Below are positions 35,065 to 46,500 of a DNA stretch of 64,000 nt, one piece after another (the first letter of the stretch is position 1; each line of letters begins with the position of its first letter). The translations under genes and the position numbers were made by a program. Origin of the DNA: Beta vulgaris subsp. vulgaris (Eukaryota; Streptophyta; Magnoliopsida; Caryophyllales; Amaranthaceae). The stretch lies in the NCBI RefSeq assembly GCF_026745355.1, contig NC_079209.1, forward strand, positions 4,448,507 to 4,512,506, written 5' to 3'. Below the pieces are notes generated by a model. That model did not search any database. It was not told the origin of the DNA and saw only the letters and a program-made list of their open reading frames with translations.

Positions 35065-36972
35065 GTATGTCATTCATTCATCTACTTGTTGCTTGTACTT
35101 GTTGGTATATCTTTATTCATTTGGACTTCTCACCATGGACTCAGTGTGGCTCTAGTATCACTTGTTAACATTGTGGTTGATTTTAGGGTTTTTGAGGAGA
35201 ACTAAAAGTTGTGACGATATTTGTTTTCCCCCCTCTATTTAAGGATGGAATATGGTGTGTTTGATTGTGAAAATATAAGTTGTTTTTCTAAGATCTTGAA
35301 TCAAAGTCACCAAAGAATGTATGGTAGTATAAACTCTATCAATAGAGACATGTTACATCTTATTCTTTTTCATATTAACCTGTCATAGAAATTATCATAC
35401 CGTGAATTGCATTGCATGAATAATGGGAGTAAGAAATACACAACTTACAGAGTTGCTAGGGCCTCAGAATAGCCATGTTGGTGATAATGTGACTGCAGTT
35501 GAGGTTGTCATTGTTCTTAGAACCATCTGTAGAAGTTTTCTCACATTTTTCGAGTTTCAATTTTGACGTAAGAAACACTCCGGAGTGCATGCTTTACTGT
35601 TCCAGCTTTGAACCCTTAAATTTTCTGTTTTTCAATAGTGCCCTTAGATTATAAGAAGGGTCATTTATGTTTTGTATACCTATAAAAGGGTCATTAGAAG
35701 AGAGAATAAGTTATGAAGAAAGTAATAAACTCCATGTAAGGGTTTGTTAGAACCACAAGAGAGTGAGAGGTTGTATAGCTAGATTGAGATCTAATTTGTT
35801 ACCAAGTTTAGAGCAAGTGGACCAATGGGTCAAGGGTCTTGTGCTCCAAATTATTGTTGATGGACTGATGAGTAACCACAAGCATGAAAGTAGGATGCTG
35901 ATAAGCTGCATTTATAGCAGACACGTGTTCTAGCAAGGCCCTCGTTTAGCAACAGTTTAAAGGGAAGACACGATAAATTTGAAGCAATTTCACCTGTCTT
36001 GTAGTCATTATGGTTGTAAAATTTAGAGCACCAAGGTTTTTAATGCATAAGAAATGAAGAACTGACTAGGTGGAGAACCTGCACAGACTCTATAGATTAA
36101 GACATAAAGCATAGTGAGGAGTTTCCCATGATTGACTTTATTAGGCTAACAGGAGAATTGTTACAGTGGAAAGTAATTCAATACCGTAAAAACAATCGTT
36201 GTGCTATAAATAAAGCTAACATGTAACACAAGCCATGTAAGAAATATCCTAATATGGTCATGGTTACTTTTTATGCTCCTACATAGAACTAGCACGTCAT
36301 TGGTGTCTGATCGCTAACATCAGACATGTGCAAGTTTGTAGAGAATTTTCTTTCAAGGATCTTGTTTCATTTCTCTCCATAATTCTTAGGAAATTTTCTT
36401 TTATCTCTACCTGTTTGACAGTCTACTCCTTTGAAGTCCTCTCAGACAGGAGTCTTCCCACTGTAATTTGTGTTCATTGATCTTTATTTTTTATTGAGAT
36501 GCTGTTTGGTGATCTTTCTTTTCCTTGTTGCTTATTGCTTTGCAAACTGATTTTCATGTTCTCGGCCTTGTAAATTTTTGTGTTTGTTGTCAATGCAATG
36601 CTAATTGCCAACAGATCAGTGAGCTTAAAACTCCAATTACAAGCTACACTTTTGCTTTTCTGAATAAATGGATTTTCTAAGCATCCGTGAGCAAAACATT
36701 TGTTCTGATTTGGTATTGGTTCCACTGGTCTTTGGCTATACTAGCAATCTAGGCTCTAAATTTATATTCCTCTATATTATATTGTTAGAGGATGTTGCTC
36801 ATTTCCCTTATTTATAATCTTTCCTTTTCACTATTAAATTTCTCAAGTCATATGGCGGATGGGATACTTCTTGATTTTACTGTTCCTTCTCTAATTAGAT
36901 AATGTTTATTAGTCTAGTACATGTGAACACATTTAATTATTTTTAGCTCCATTAATGATTCATCTTTTCCAG

Positions 36973-37076
36973 GTTTTGTGGGCATTTTCATATACTTGGA
37001 AGCTGTTGCTATTCTTCCGCAGCTTGAAGAATGGAAACGTCCATAGCTTGACATCTCAATACGTTTTCTTTCTTGG
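36973..37076 (+). pseudogene. ERD2/KDEL-receptor exon fragment, array copy 4
   Basis: It lies in the stretch rich in single-base deletions and lacks bases in TTTTCTATATAC and GAAGAAGTGG relative to the other copies. Confidence 0.85.
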
Positions 37077-38439
37077 GTATGTCATTCATCTATCTATCGT
37101 TGCTTGTACTTGTTGGTATATCTTTATTCATTTGACTTCTCACCATGGACTCAGTGTGCTCTAGTATCACTTGTTAACATTGTGGTTGATTTTAGGGTTT
37201 TTGAGGAGAACTAAAAGTGTGACGATATTTGTTTTCCCCCTCTATTTAAGGATGGAATATGGTGTGTTTGATTGTGAAAATATAAGTTTTTTTCTAAGAT
37301 CTTGAATCAAAGTCACCAAAGAATGTATGGTAGTATAAACTCTATCAATAGAGACATGTTACATCTTATTCTTTTTCATATTAACCTGTCATAGAAATTA
37401 TCATACCGTGAATTGCATTGCATGAATAATGGGAGTAAGAAATACACAACTTACAGAGTTGCTAGGGCCTCAGAATAGCCATGTTGGTGATAATGTGACT
37501 GCAGTTGAGGTTGTCATTGTTCTTAGAACCATCTGTAGAAGTTTTCTCACATTTTTCGAGTTTCAATTTTGACGTAAGAAACACTCCGGAGTGCATGCTT
37601 TACTGTTCCAGCTTTGAACCCTTAAATTTTCTGTTTTTCAATAGTGCCCTTAGATTATAAGAAGGGTCATTTATGTTGTTGTATACCTATAAAAGGGTCA
37701 TTAGAAGAGAGAATAAGTTATGAAGAAAGTAATAAACTCCATGTAAGGGTTTGTTAGAACCACAAGAGAGTGAGAGGTTGTATAGCTAGATTGAGATCTA
37801 ATTTGTTACCAAGTTTAGAGCAAGTGGACCAATGGGTCAAGGGTCTTGTGCTCCAAATTATTGTGATGGACTGATGAGTAAACCACAAGCATGAAAGTAG
37901 GATGCTGATAAGCTGCATTTATAGCAGACACGTGTTCTAGCAAGGCCCTCGTTTTAGCAACAGTTTAAAGGGAAGACACGATAAATTTGAAGCAATTTCA
38001 CCTGTCTTGTAGTCATTATGGTTGTAAAATTTAGAGCACCAAGGTTTTTAATGCATAAGAAATGAAGAACTGACTAGGTGGAGAACCTGCACAGACTCTA
38101 TAGATTAAGACATAAAGCATAGTGAGGAGTTTCCCATGATTGACTTTATTAGGCTAACAGGAGAATTGTTACAGTGGAAAGTAATTCAATACCGTAAAAA
38201 TCGTTGTGCCTATAAATAAAGCTAACATGTAACACAAGCCATGTAAGAAATATCCTAATATGGTCATGGTTACTTTTTAATCTGCTACATAGAACTTGTA
38301 CGTCATTGGTGTCTGATCGCTAACATCAGACATGTGCAAGTTTGTAGTGAATTTTCTTTTAAGGATCTTAGTTCACTTCTTGCCATATTTCTTAGGAAAT
38401 TTTCTTTTATCTCTACCTGTTTGACAGTCTACTCCTTTG

Positions 38440-38460
38440 AAGACCCTCTCAGAGCGATTG
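38440..38460 (+). other. deletion point in array unit 5
   Basis: Here CCCTCTCAG is followed directly by AGCGATTGTGTTTGG. Units 1-3 carry about 70 extra bases between these words, including the TCTTCCCACTGTAATTT block. Confidence 0.7.
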
Positions 38461-38940
38461 TGTTTGGTGATCTTTCTTTTCCTTGTTGCTTATTTGCTTT
38501 GCAAACTGATTTCATGTTCTGGGCCTTGTAAATTTTTTGGTATGTTGTCTATGCAATGCTAATTGCCAACAGATCACTGAGCTTAAAACTCCAATTACAA
38601 GCTACACTTTTGCTTTTCTTAATAAGTGGATTTTTCTAAGCATTTGGTGAGCAAAACATTTGTTCCGAGTTCTTGTATTGGTTCCAGTGGTCTCTGGCAT
38701 TACTATGCAATCTAGGGCCCTAATTTTATATACCTCTATATTATATGGTAAGAGGATGTTGTCATGTTCCTTATTTATAACCTTTTCTTTTCACTATTAA
38801 ATTTCTCAAGGTCATATGGCGGATGGTATACTTCTTGATTTTATCTGTTCCTTTTCTAATTAGAGTAATGTTTGGTAGTCTTGTACATGTGTGAACACAT
38901 TTAATTATTTTTCTCTCCATTAATGATTTATCTTTTCCAG

Positions 38941-39046
38941 GTTTTGTGGGCATTTTCTATATACTTGGAAGGTGTTGCTATTCTTCCCCAGCTTGAAGAA
39001 CTGGAAACGTCGATAACTTGACATCTCAATACGTTTTCTTTCTTGG
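38941..39046 (+). pseudogene. ERD2/KDEL-receptor exon fragment, array copy 5
   Basis: The best preserved 3' part: after the frame break it reads GNVDNLTSQYVFFLG, which differs from the receptor consensus mainly by Ser for Gly. This copy belongs to the older subgroup. Confidence 0.88.
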
Positions 39047-40407
39047 GTATGTCATTCATTCATCTACTTGTTACTTGTTAGTATATCTTTATTCATTTGG
39101 ACTTCTCACCATGGACTGAGTGTGGCTGTGTTATCACTTGTTAAGATTGTGGTGGATTTTAGGTTTTTGAGGAGAACTGAAAGTTGTGATGATATTTGTT
39201 TGCCCCCCTCTATTTACGGATGGAATATGGTGTGTTTGATTGTGAAAATATAAGTTGTTTTTCTAAGATCTTGAATGAAAGTCACCAAAGAATGTTGTTA
39301 GTATAAACTCTATCAATAAAGACATGTTACATCTTAGTATTTTTCATATTAACCTGTCATAGAAATTATCATACCGTGAATTGCATTGCATGAATAATGG
39401 GAGTAAGAAATACACAACTTGCAGAGTTGCTTGGGCCTCGGAATAGCCATGTTGGTGATAATGTGACTACAGTTGAGGTTGCCATTGTTATTAGAACCAC
39501 CTGTAGAAGTTTTCTCACATTTTTCGAGTTTCAATTTTGAAGTAAGAAACACTCCGGAGTGGATGCTTCATTGTTCCAGCTTTGACCCCTTAAATTTGCT
39601 GTTTTTCAATAGCTCCCTTAGATTATAAGAAGGGTCTATTTGTTGTATACCTATAAAGGGTCATTAGAAGAGAGAATAAGTTATGAAGAAAGTAATAGAC
39701 TCCATCTAAGGTTTGTGAGAACCACAAGAGTGAGAGGTTGTATAGCTAGATTGAGATCTAATTTGTTACCAAGTTTAGAGCAACTGGACCAATGGGTCAA
39801 GGGTCTTGTGCTCCAAATTATTGTGATGGACTGATGAGTAAACCACAAGCATGAAAGTAGGATGCCGATAAGTTGCATTTTTAGCAGACACGTGTTCTAG
39901 CAAGGCCCTAATTTTAGCAACAGTTTAAAGGGAAGGCATGATAAATTTGAAGTCTTGTAGTCATTATGGTTGCAAAATTTAGAGCACCAAGGTTTTTAAT
40001 GCATAAGAAATGAAGAACTGACTAGGTGTAGAACCAGCACAAACTCTATAGATTAAGACATATCGCATAGTGAGGATTTCCCATGATTGACTTATTAGGC
40101 TAACAGGAAGTTTGCAGTGGAAGTAATTCCAATACTGTAAAAACAATCGTTGTGCTATAAATAAAGCTAACATGTAACACAAGCCATATAAGAAATATCC
40201 TAATATGGTCATGGTTACTTTTTATGTTGCTACATAGAACTTGTTCGTCATTGGTGTCTGATCGCTAACATCAGACATGTGCAAGTTTGTATAGAATTTT
40301 CTTTTAAGGATCTTGTTTCATTTCTCTCCATAATTCTTAGGAAATTTTTCTTTTATCTCTACCTGTTTGATAGTCGGCTCCTTTGAAGACCCTCTCAGAC
40401 AGGAGTT

Positions 40408-40575
40408 TTCCCAACATAAGGAAACATATACAGAATGTCTTTAGGGATTACAAAATTCAAATTGTTATTACTCATTATATATAGTATCTTAAATAAGACC
40501 CTCTTAGATAGGATTTTAGTGCTTCTCGGATTGTACCCAACTTTTCCCTTTTTGATATATTGATATCTTCCCACT
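40408..40575 (+). repeat. extra segment kept in array unit 6
   Basis: About 165 bp starting at TTTTCCCAACATAAGG and ending before ATCTTCCCACTG. It is also present at 42789-42955 in unit 7. Units 1-4 join directly across the shared word TTCCCA, as if this segment were deleted between short direct repeats. Confidence 0.8.
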
Positions 40576-41126
40576 GTAATTTGTTGTTCATCGATTTTAT
40601 CTTTATTTTTTATGAAGAGAGATTGTGTTTGGTGATCTTTCTTTTCCCTGTTGCTTATATGCGTTGCAAACTGATTTGATGTTTTGGGCCTTCTAAATTT
40701 TTGTGGTTTGTTTTCTTTGCAATGCTAATCGCCAACAGATCAGTGAGCTTAAAACTCCAATTACAGGCTACACTTTTGCTTTCCTTAATAAGTTGATTTT
40801 TGTAAGCATCTGGTGAGCAAAACATTTGTTCCGAGTTCTGGTATTGGTTCAGTTGTCTTTGGCATTACTTTGGCATTACTGTGCAATCTAGGGCCCTAAT
40901 TTTATATACCTCTATATTATATGGTAAGAGGATGTTGCTCATGGTTCCCTTATTTATAACCTTTTCTTTTCACTATTAAATTTCTCAAGGTCATATGGCG
41001 GACGGGATACTTCTTGATTTTATCTGTTCCTTTTCTAATTAGTAATTAGAGTAATGTTTGTTAGTCTAGTACATGTGTGAACACATTTAATTATTTTTAG
41101 CTCCATTAATGATTTATCTTTTCCAG

Positions 41127-41226
41127 GTTTTGTGGTTCTGTATACTTGGAAGCTGTTATATTCTTCCCCACCTTGAAGAAGTGGAAACGTCGATGACTTG
41201 ACATCTCAATACGTTTCCTTTCTTGG
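41127..41226 (+). pseudogene. ERD2/KDEL-receptor exon fragment, array copy 6
   Basis: The most damaged copy: bases are missing after GTTTTGTGG and in GCTGTTGCTATTC, besides the shared break. Confidence 0.8.
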
Positions 41227-41613
41227 GTATGTCATTCTTTCATCTACTTGTTGCTTGTACTTGTTCGTATATCTTTATTCATTTGGAGTTCTCACCATGG
41301 ACTGATTGTGGCTGTGTTATCACTTGTTAAGATTGTGGTTGATTTTAGGGTTTTTGAGGAGAACTGAAAGTTGTGATGATATTTGTTTACCCCCCTCTAT
41401 TTACAGATGGAATATGGTGTGTTTGATTGTGAAAATATAAGTTGTTTTTCTAAAATCTTGAATCAAAATCACCAAAGAATGTATGTTAGTATAAACTCTA
41501 TCAATAAAGACATGTTACATCTTAGTCTTTTTCATATTAACCTGTCATAGAAATTATCATACTGTGAATCACTGAATTGCATTGCATGAATAGTGGGAGT
41601 AAGAAATACACAA

Positions 41614-41955
41614 CTTACAAAGTTTCTAGGGCCTCGGAATAGCCATGTTGGTGATAATGTGACTGCAGTTGAGGTTGCCATTGTTATTAGAACCATCTGT
41701 AGAAGTTTTCTCACATTTTTCGAGTTTCAATTTTGAAGTAAGAAACACTCCGGAGTGGATGCTTCACTGTTCCAGCTTTGACCCCTTACAAAGTTTCTAG
41801 GGCCTCGGAATAGCCATTCTGGTGATAATGTGACTGCAGTTGAGGTTGCCATTGTTATTAGAACCATCTGTAGAAGTTTTCTCACATTTTTCGAGTTTCA
41901 ATTTTGAAGTAAGAAACACTCCGGAGTGGATGCTTCACTGTTCCAGCTTTGACCC
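41614..41955 (+). repeat. 171-bp tandem duplication inside array unit 7
   Basis: The block starting CTTACAAAGTTTCTAGGGCC at 41614 starts again at 41785. The copies differ by only a base or two (CATGTTGG against CATTCTGG). It partly explains the greater length of this unit. Confidence 0.92.
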
Positions 41956-42788
41956 CTTAAATTTTGCAGTTTTTCAATAGCTCCCTTAGATTATAAGAAG
42001 GGTCATTTATGTTGTTGTATACCTATAAAAGGGTCATTAGAAGAGAGAATAAGTTATGAAGAAAGTAATAGACTCCATGTAAGGGTTTGTGAGAACCACA
42101 AGAGAGTGAGAGGTTGTATAGCTAGATTGAGATCTAATTTGTTTCCAAGTTTAGAGCAACTGGACCAATGGGTCAAGGGTCTTGTGCTCCAAATTATTGT
42201 ATGGACTGATGAGTAAACCACAAGCATGAAAGTAGGATGCTGATAAGCTGCATTTATAGCAGACACGTGTTCTAGCAAGGCCCTCATTTTAGCAACGGTT
42301 TAAAGGGAAGACACGATAAATTTGAAGTCTTGTAGTCATTATGGTTGCAAAATTTAGAGCACCAAGGTTTTTAATGCATAAGAAATGAAGAACTGACTAG
42401 GTGTAGAACCTGCACAAACTCTATAGATTAAGACATATCGCATAGTGAGGAGTTTCCCATGATTGAGTTTATTAGGCTAACAGGAGAAGTGTTACAGTGG
42501 AAAGTAATTCAATACCGTAAAAACAATCGTTGTGCCTATAAATAAAGCTAACATGTAACACCAGCCATATAAGAAATATCCTAATATGGTCATGGTTACT
42601 TTTTATGCTGCTACATAGAACTTGTTCGTCCTTGGTGTCTGATCGCTAACATCAGACATGTGCAAAGTTTGTAGAGAATTTTTTTTTTAAGGATCTTGTT
42701 TCACTTCTCTCCATAATTCTTAGGAAATTTTCTTTCATCTCTACCTGTTTGACAGTCGGCTCCTTTGAAGACCCTCTCAGACAGGAGT

Positions 42789-42955
42789 TTTCCCAACATA
42801 AGGACACATATACAGAATGTCTTTAGGCATTACAAAATTCAAATTGTCATTACTCATTATATATAGTATCTTAAATAAGACCCTCTTAGATTGGATTTTA
42901 GTGCTTCTCGAATTGTATCCAGCTTTTTCCTTTTTTATATATTGATATCTTCCCA
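42789..42955 (+). repeat. extra segment kept in array unit 7
   Basis: Counterpart of 40408-40575, with small differences such as ACACAT for AACAT and TCATTAC for TTATTAC. Confidence 0.8.
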
Positions 42956-43508
42956 CTGTAATTTGTTGTTTATCGATCTTTATCTTTATTTTTTATTAAG
43001 AGAGATTGTGTTTGGTGATCTTTCATTTCCCTGTTGCTTATTTGCTTTGCAAAATTATTTCATGTTCTGGGCCTTCTAAATTTTTGTGGTTTGTTGTCTT
43101 TGCAATGCTAATCGCCAACAGATCAGTGAGCTTAAAACTCCAATTACAAGCTACACTTTTGCTTTTCTTAATAAGTGGATTTTTCTAAGCATCTGGTGAG
43201 CAAAACATTTGTTTCGAGTTATGGTATTGGTTCCAGTTGTCTTTGGCACGACTGTGCAATCTAGGGCCCTAATTTTATATACCTCTATATTATATGGTAA
43301 GAGGAAGTTGCTCATGGTTCCCTTATTTATAACCTTTTCTTTTCACTATTAAATTTCTCACGGTCATATGGCGGATGGGATACTTCTTGATTTTATCTGT
43401 TCCTTCTCTGATTAGAGTAATGTTTGTTAGTCTAGTACATGTGAACACATTTAATTATTTTTTAGCTCCATTAATGATTTATCTTTTCCAGGTTTTGTGG
43501 GCATTTCT

Positions 43509-46500
43509 ATGGCTATTAATCAACCCGATAGCATAGTTTTGCTCCAAAGCACCTACTTAAGTAGGTTGTTGGAGAGATTCACGACCTCTCTGACTAACCC
43601 AGATGGTACCAAATACTATGATTTGGTACCCTGGTTCCACTGGGCACGTGCGGCCAGTCTGCCTCCGGATTACGGTATGCAATTGGATGAAAATCCAGTG
43701 CAAAAGCCAGTGAACCAAAAGGGAGGTCAGTTTCTTTTTCTGTTTCTTTCTTTCTGTGTTCTTGTTTATATTTATTGATGGGACTCTTGCAAAATTGTTT
43801 TCCTTTATGTGACACATGACACATCGACTGACCATTCCAATGCCAATATCATTGAATTCGACCAACTTTTATTATTTTTAAACTCATTAAATGAATTGGA
43901 GTTCTCTTAAATTAATGGAAGAGAAACACGACGAATATTTAGGGTGCGTTCTCTTAACCTTAATAAATTAAGTTTTAGGTTCAATAAGTTTAGATAAGTT
44001 TCAATTACGGCAGTAAGCTCCAATCAGTCATAGTAAGGTTCAATAAGTTCCAATTAGGTGCAATAAGTTCAATCAGGGCTAATAAGGTCTAATAAGTTCC
44101 TATCGTTAAAAGCTAATAAGAGTTTCAATCAGGTCCAATAAGGTCTAATAAGTTCCAATCAGGTCAATAAGTTTTAATCAGGTCCAATAATTTTTAATAA
44201 GGTTTAATCACGTCCAATAAGTTGAATCAGGTCCAATCAGGTTTATTAAGTTAAGATAATTTCACTGGTCCAATAAGCTGAAAAAAATGCACCCCTAAAC
44301 TAATCATGGGACGGGCTTGGCCATAAAAATGTGGCCAACTTTTGGACCAAAGCCTCGGGCCGGGCCAAGCTACGTGCTATAATTCCCGCTAATTCGGGTC
44401 GGGTTAAGCGGGCTTTTCTGGTCATATATGGGTCGCGTCAAATTTAGACTAGTTTTATAGATTTAAGTTGCCTGTGGTGTTTTTTGCCAAAAAACAGACC
44501 GAGGCCGAACCACGGACCGAAAAGGTGTGTCCAAAACCCGCTCATTTTCAATCTGGGTCAGGTGGGTTCTATGGATCGGGATCATGTTAATCACTTCTAC
44601 TCTACATTCAAGAGTAACAAGTCCATATGATGAATCTAATTACGTATTTATATTTTTTTATTTATTTTTTGCTTTTAATCATCTTTTTTTCCAGAATTTT
44701 GTGAGTACAACAAACTCACCTAATCACTGAGTGCAAGAAGCTCATGGATGGGAGAAGCACCTTATTTTCAATAAGCCATCTCACGGAAAGATCAATTCCC
44801 CAAGTCAATTATGTGAATGTAGATATTGCATGCGTTCTCATAAATTAGCAAAGCTATTCTACAAGGAGGTGACTAATTTTTTTTATTGGTGGGTTCAACA
44901 AACCCACCTTATCCATGTTGGATCCGCCACTGAGTGCAAGAAACTCATGGAAGGGAGAAGCACCTTATTTTGAATAAGCCATCTAATGGAAAGATCAATT
45001 CCTCAATTCAATTATGTGAATGTGGATATTGTCATGCGTTCTCATAAATTAGCAAAGCTATTCTACAAGGAGGTGACAACATGGAAGATGAAATTATGAA
45101 AGATACACAAATTTAAGCCATAGTCATCAACAGCCTAAAGATAAGCTAAAGAATTACAATGAGACGCATGTTTTTTGCAAATATTCTTCGGTGCTAGGAG
45201 ATTCGAGTTGTTTATTTTGGTCATAGAAGGGTTTGGCATAAGTGTGAACAAGGATATCCCATGTTCTTTAGAGGTGTAAGCAATAGAGATTAGGGGGTCA
45301 AAAGGGTTGGAGATAAAGTGCTGCGGCGAGCACCAAACAAAAGGTTGTCTCAGCGAACCCAAGTAACATGCATGAGCAGGGTTGGGGATAGAGTCATCTT
45401 CCTCGTTGGTAATTTTTTTTTATAAGTTCCCCATTGGTAATTTTGAGACTAGAAAAAAATTATAAAATTGTTTTTATTTTTATGTTGTATTGTATACTAT
45501 TAAAAGATTGTTATTGCATTTGAATTTCAATATTCAATTACTAGTTAGTGTTATACTCCCAATTTGTGTATCTATTTACTATAAATGTCTGATATTTGTA
45601 TATTATTAATTACAAAATATATGTAAAAAATGATAACTATAATACTACATTTATTAAGGTTCTCTTCCAACATTTTACCTTCAGGTGTGTTTTTTCGTTC
45701 TTCTCACCCTACTTCCCTCACAAAAGATACTCATGAATCCAGTTAGGGTCGTAGTTGCGGCCTTGCGGGTGTGCAAAGAGCTCTTTCGCACAGGATCCCA
45801 GTCCAAAAATTTTGGTTTTATTTAGAAGGGTCCAATTTGAAAATTATCATGTTTTATATAAACGACAAATACTCCACATCTTCATCTTACGCTCTCCACT
45901 ATCGTGTTCCTCAATCTCTTTCACCAAAAATTCAACTTACAATATCTTTAACTTTAGTATTGTTATCAATACTTTTTCATAATTATCAATAATACATCAA
46001 TCCATCAATTAGTATTGGTTCTTTATACTTTTAATGAAAAATTGTGGTCCTTTCCTCTCATTACGGAGAAAGAAAGGCTCCAATTTTCATTATAAAACAA
46101 GACCCCATAAATATCCATGACGACCCTGATTCCAATGATCCACCATTAACCCTTACTCAATTTTTTAGTCTTTCAAAACAATTAGGCCGTTAAAAACAAT
46201 TAGGGTGTCAAAAACAATTAGGGTTGCTTGGATTGAGTGTAATGCATTAAAGGGGTAAAAAAAGTCAAACTAAGCAAATTAAGGTGGTTAGAAGTGATTA
46301 TGAAGGGGAAGAAGTGGTGATAAAAGGGATAAGCTAGTGATGGTAGGAAGAAAAAGGAATGGATAGGGGAATCGTTACTTCCATTGTGGGGGTAATAGTT
46401 ACCCACCACCCCTAGAGTAATTGTCACCGTCATTTGGAGGTAATAACTTCTTCTTCCCTTCCTTCTCATCACAACAAAATCACATTATCCCTTTACAACC

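Larger units (their letters stand above)
29063..43508 (+). repeat. tandem array of seven ~2-kb units
   Basis: The marker TTTTGAGGAGAACT begins each unit at 29091, 31122, 33158, 35190, 37199, 39165 and 41352. Spacings are 2031, 2036, 2032, 2009, 1966 and 2187 bp. The first copy joins unrelated DNA at about 29063. The last ends inside the first exon of the gene at 43509. Units 1-4 and the first half of 5 are nearly identical; the second half of 5 and units 6-7 form a more diverged group. About 195 bp before each later marker contains a piece of KDEL-receptor exon. The other sequence is intron-like. The ORFs of 60-93 codons repeated in the units are not conserved in frame between subgroups and are not called as genes. 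Confidence 0.95.

Noticed and set aside
29063..43508. Regular array considered as CRISPR or as a centromeric satellite
   Set aside because: Units of 2 kb with intron-like content and gene fragments in a plant genome; only seven units and no short repeat-spacer pattern.
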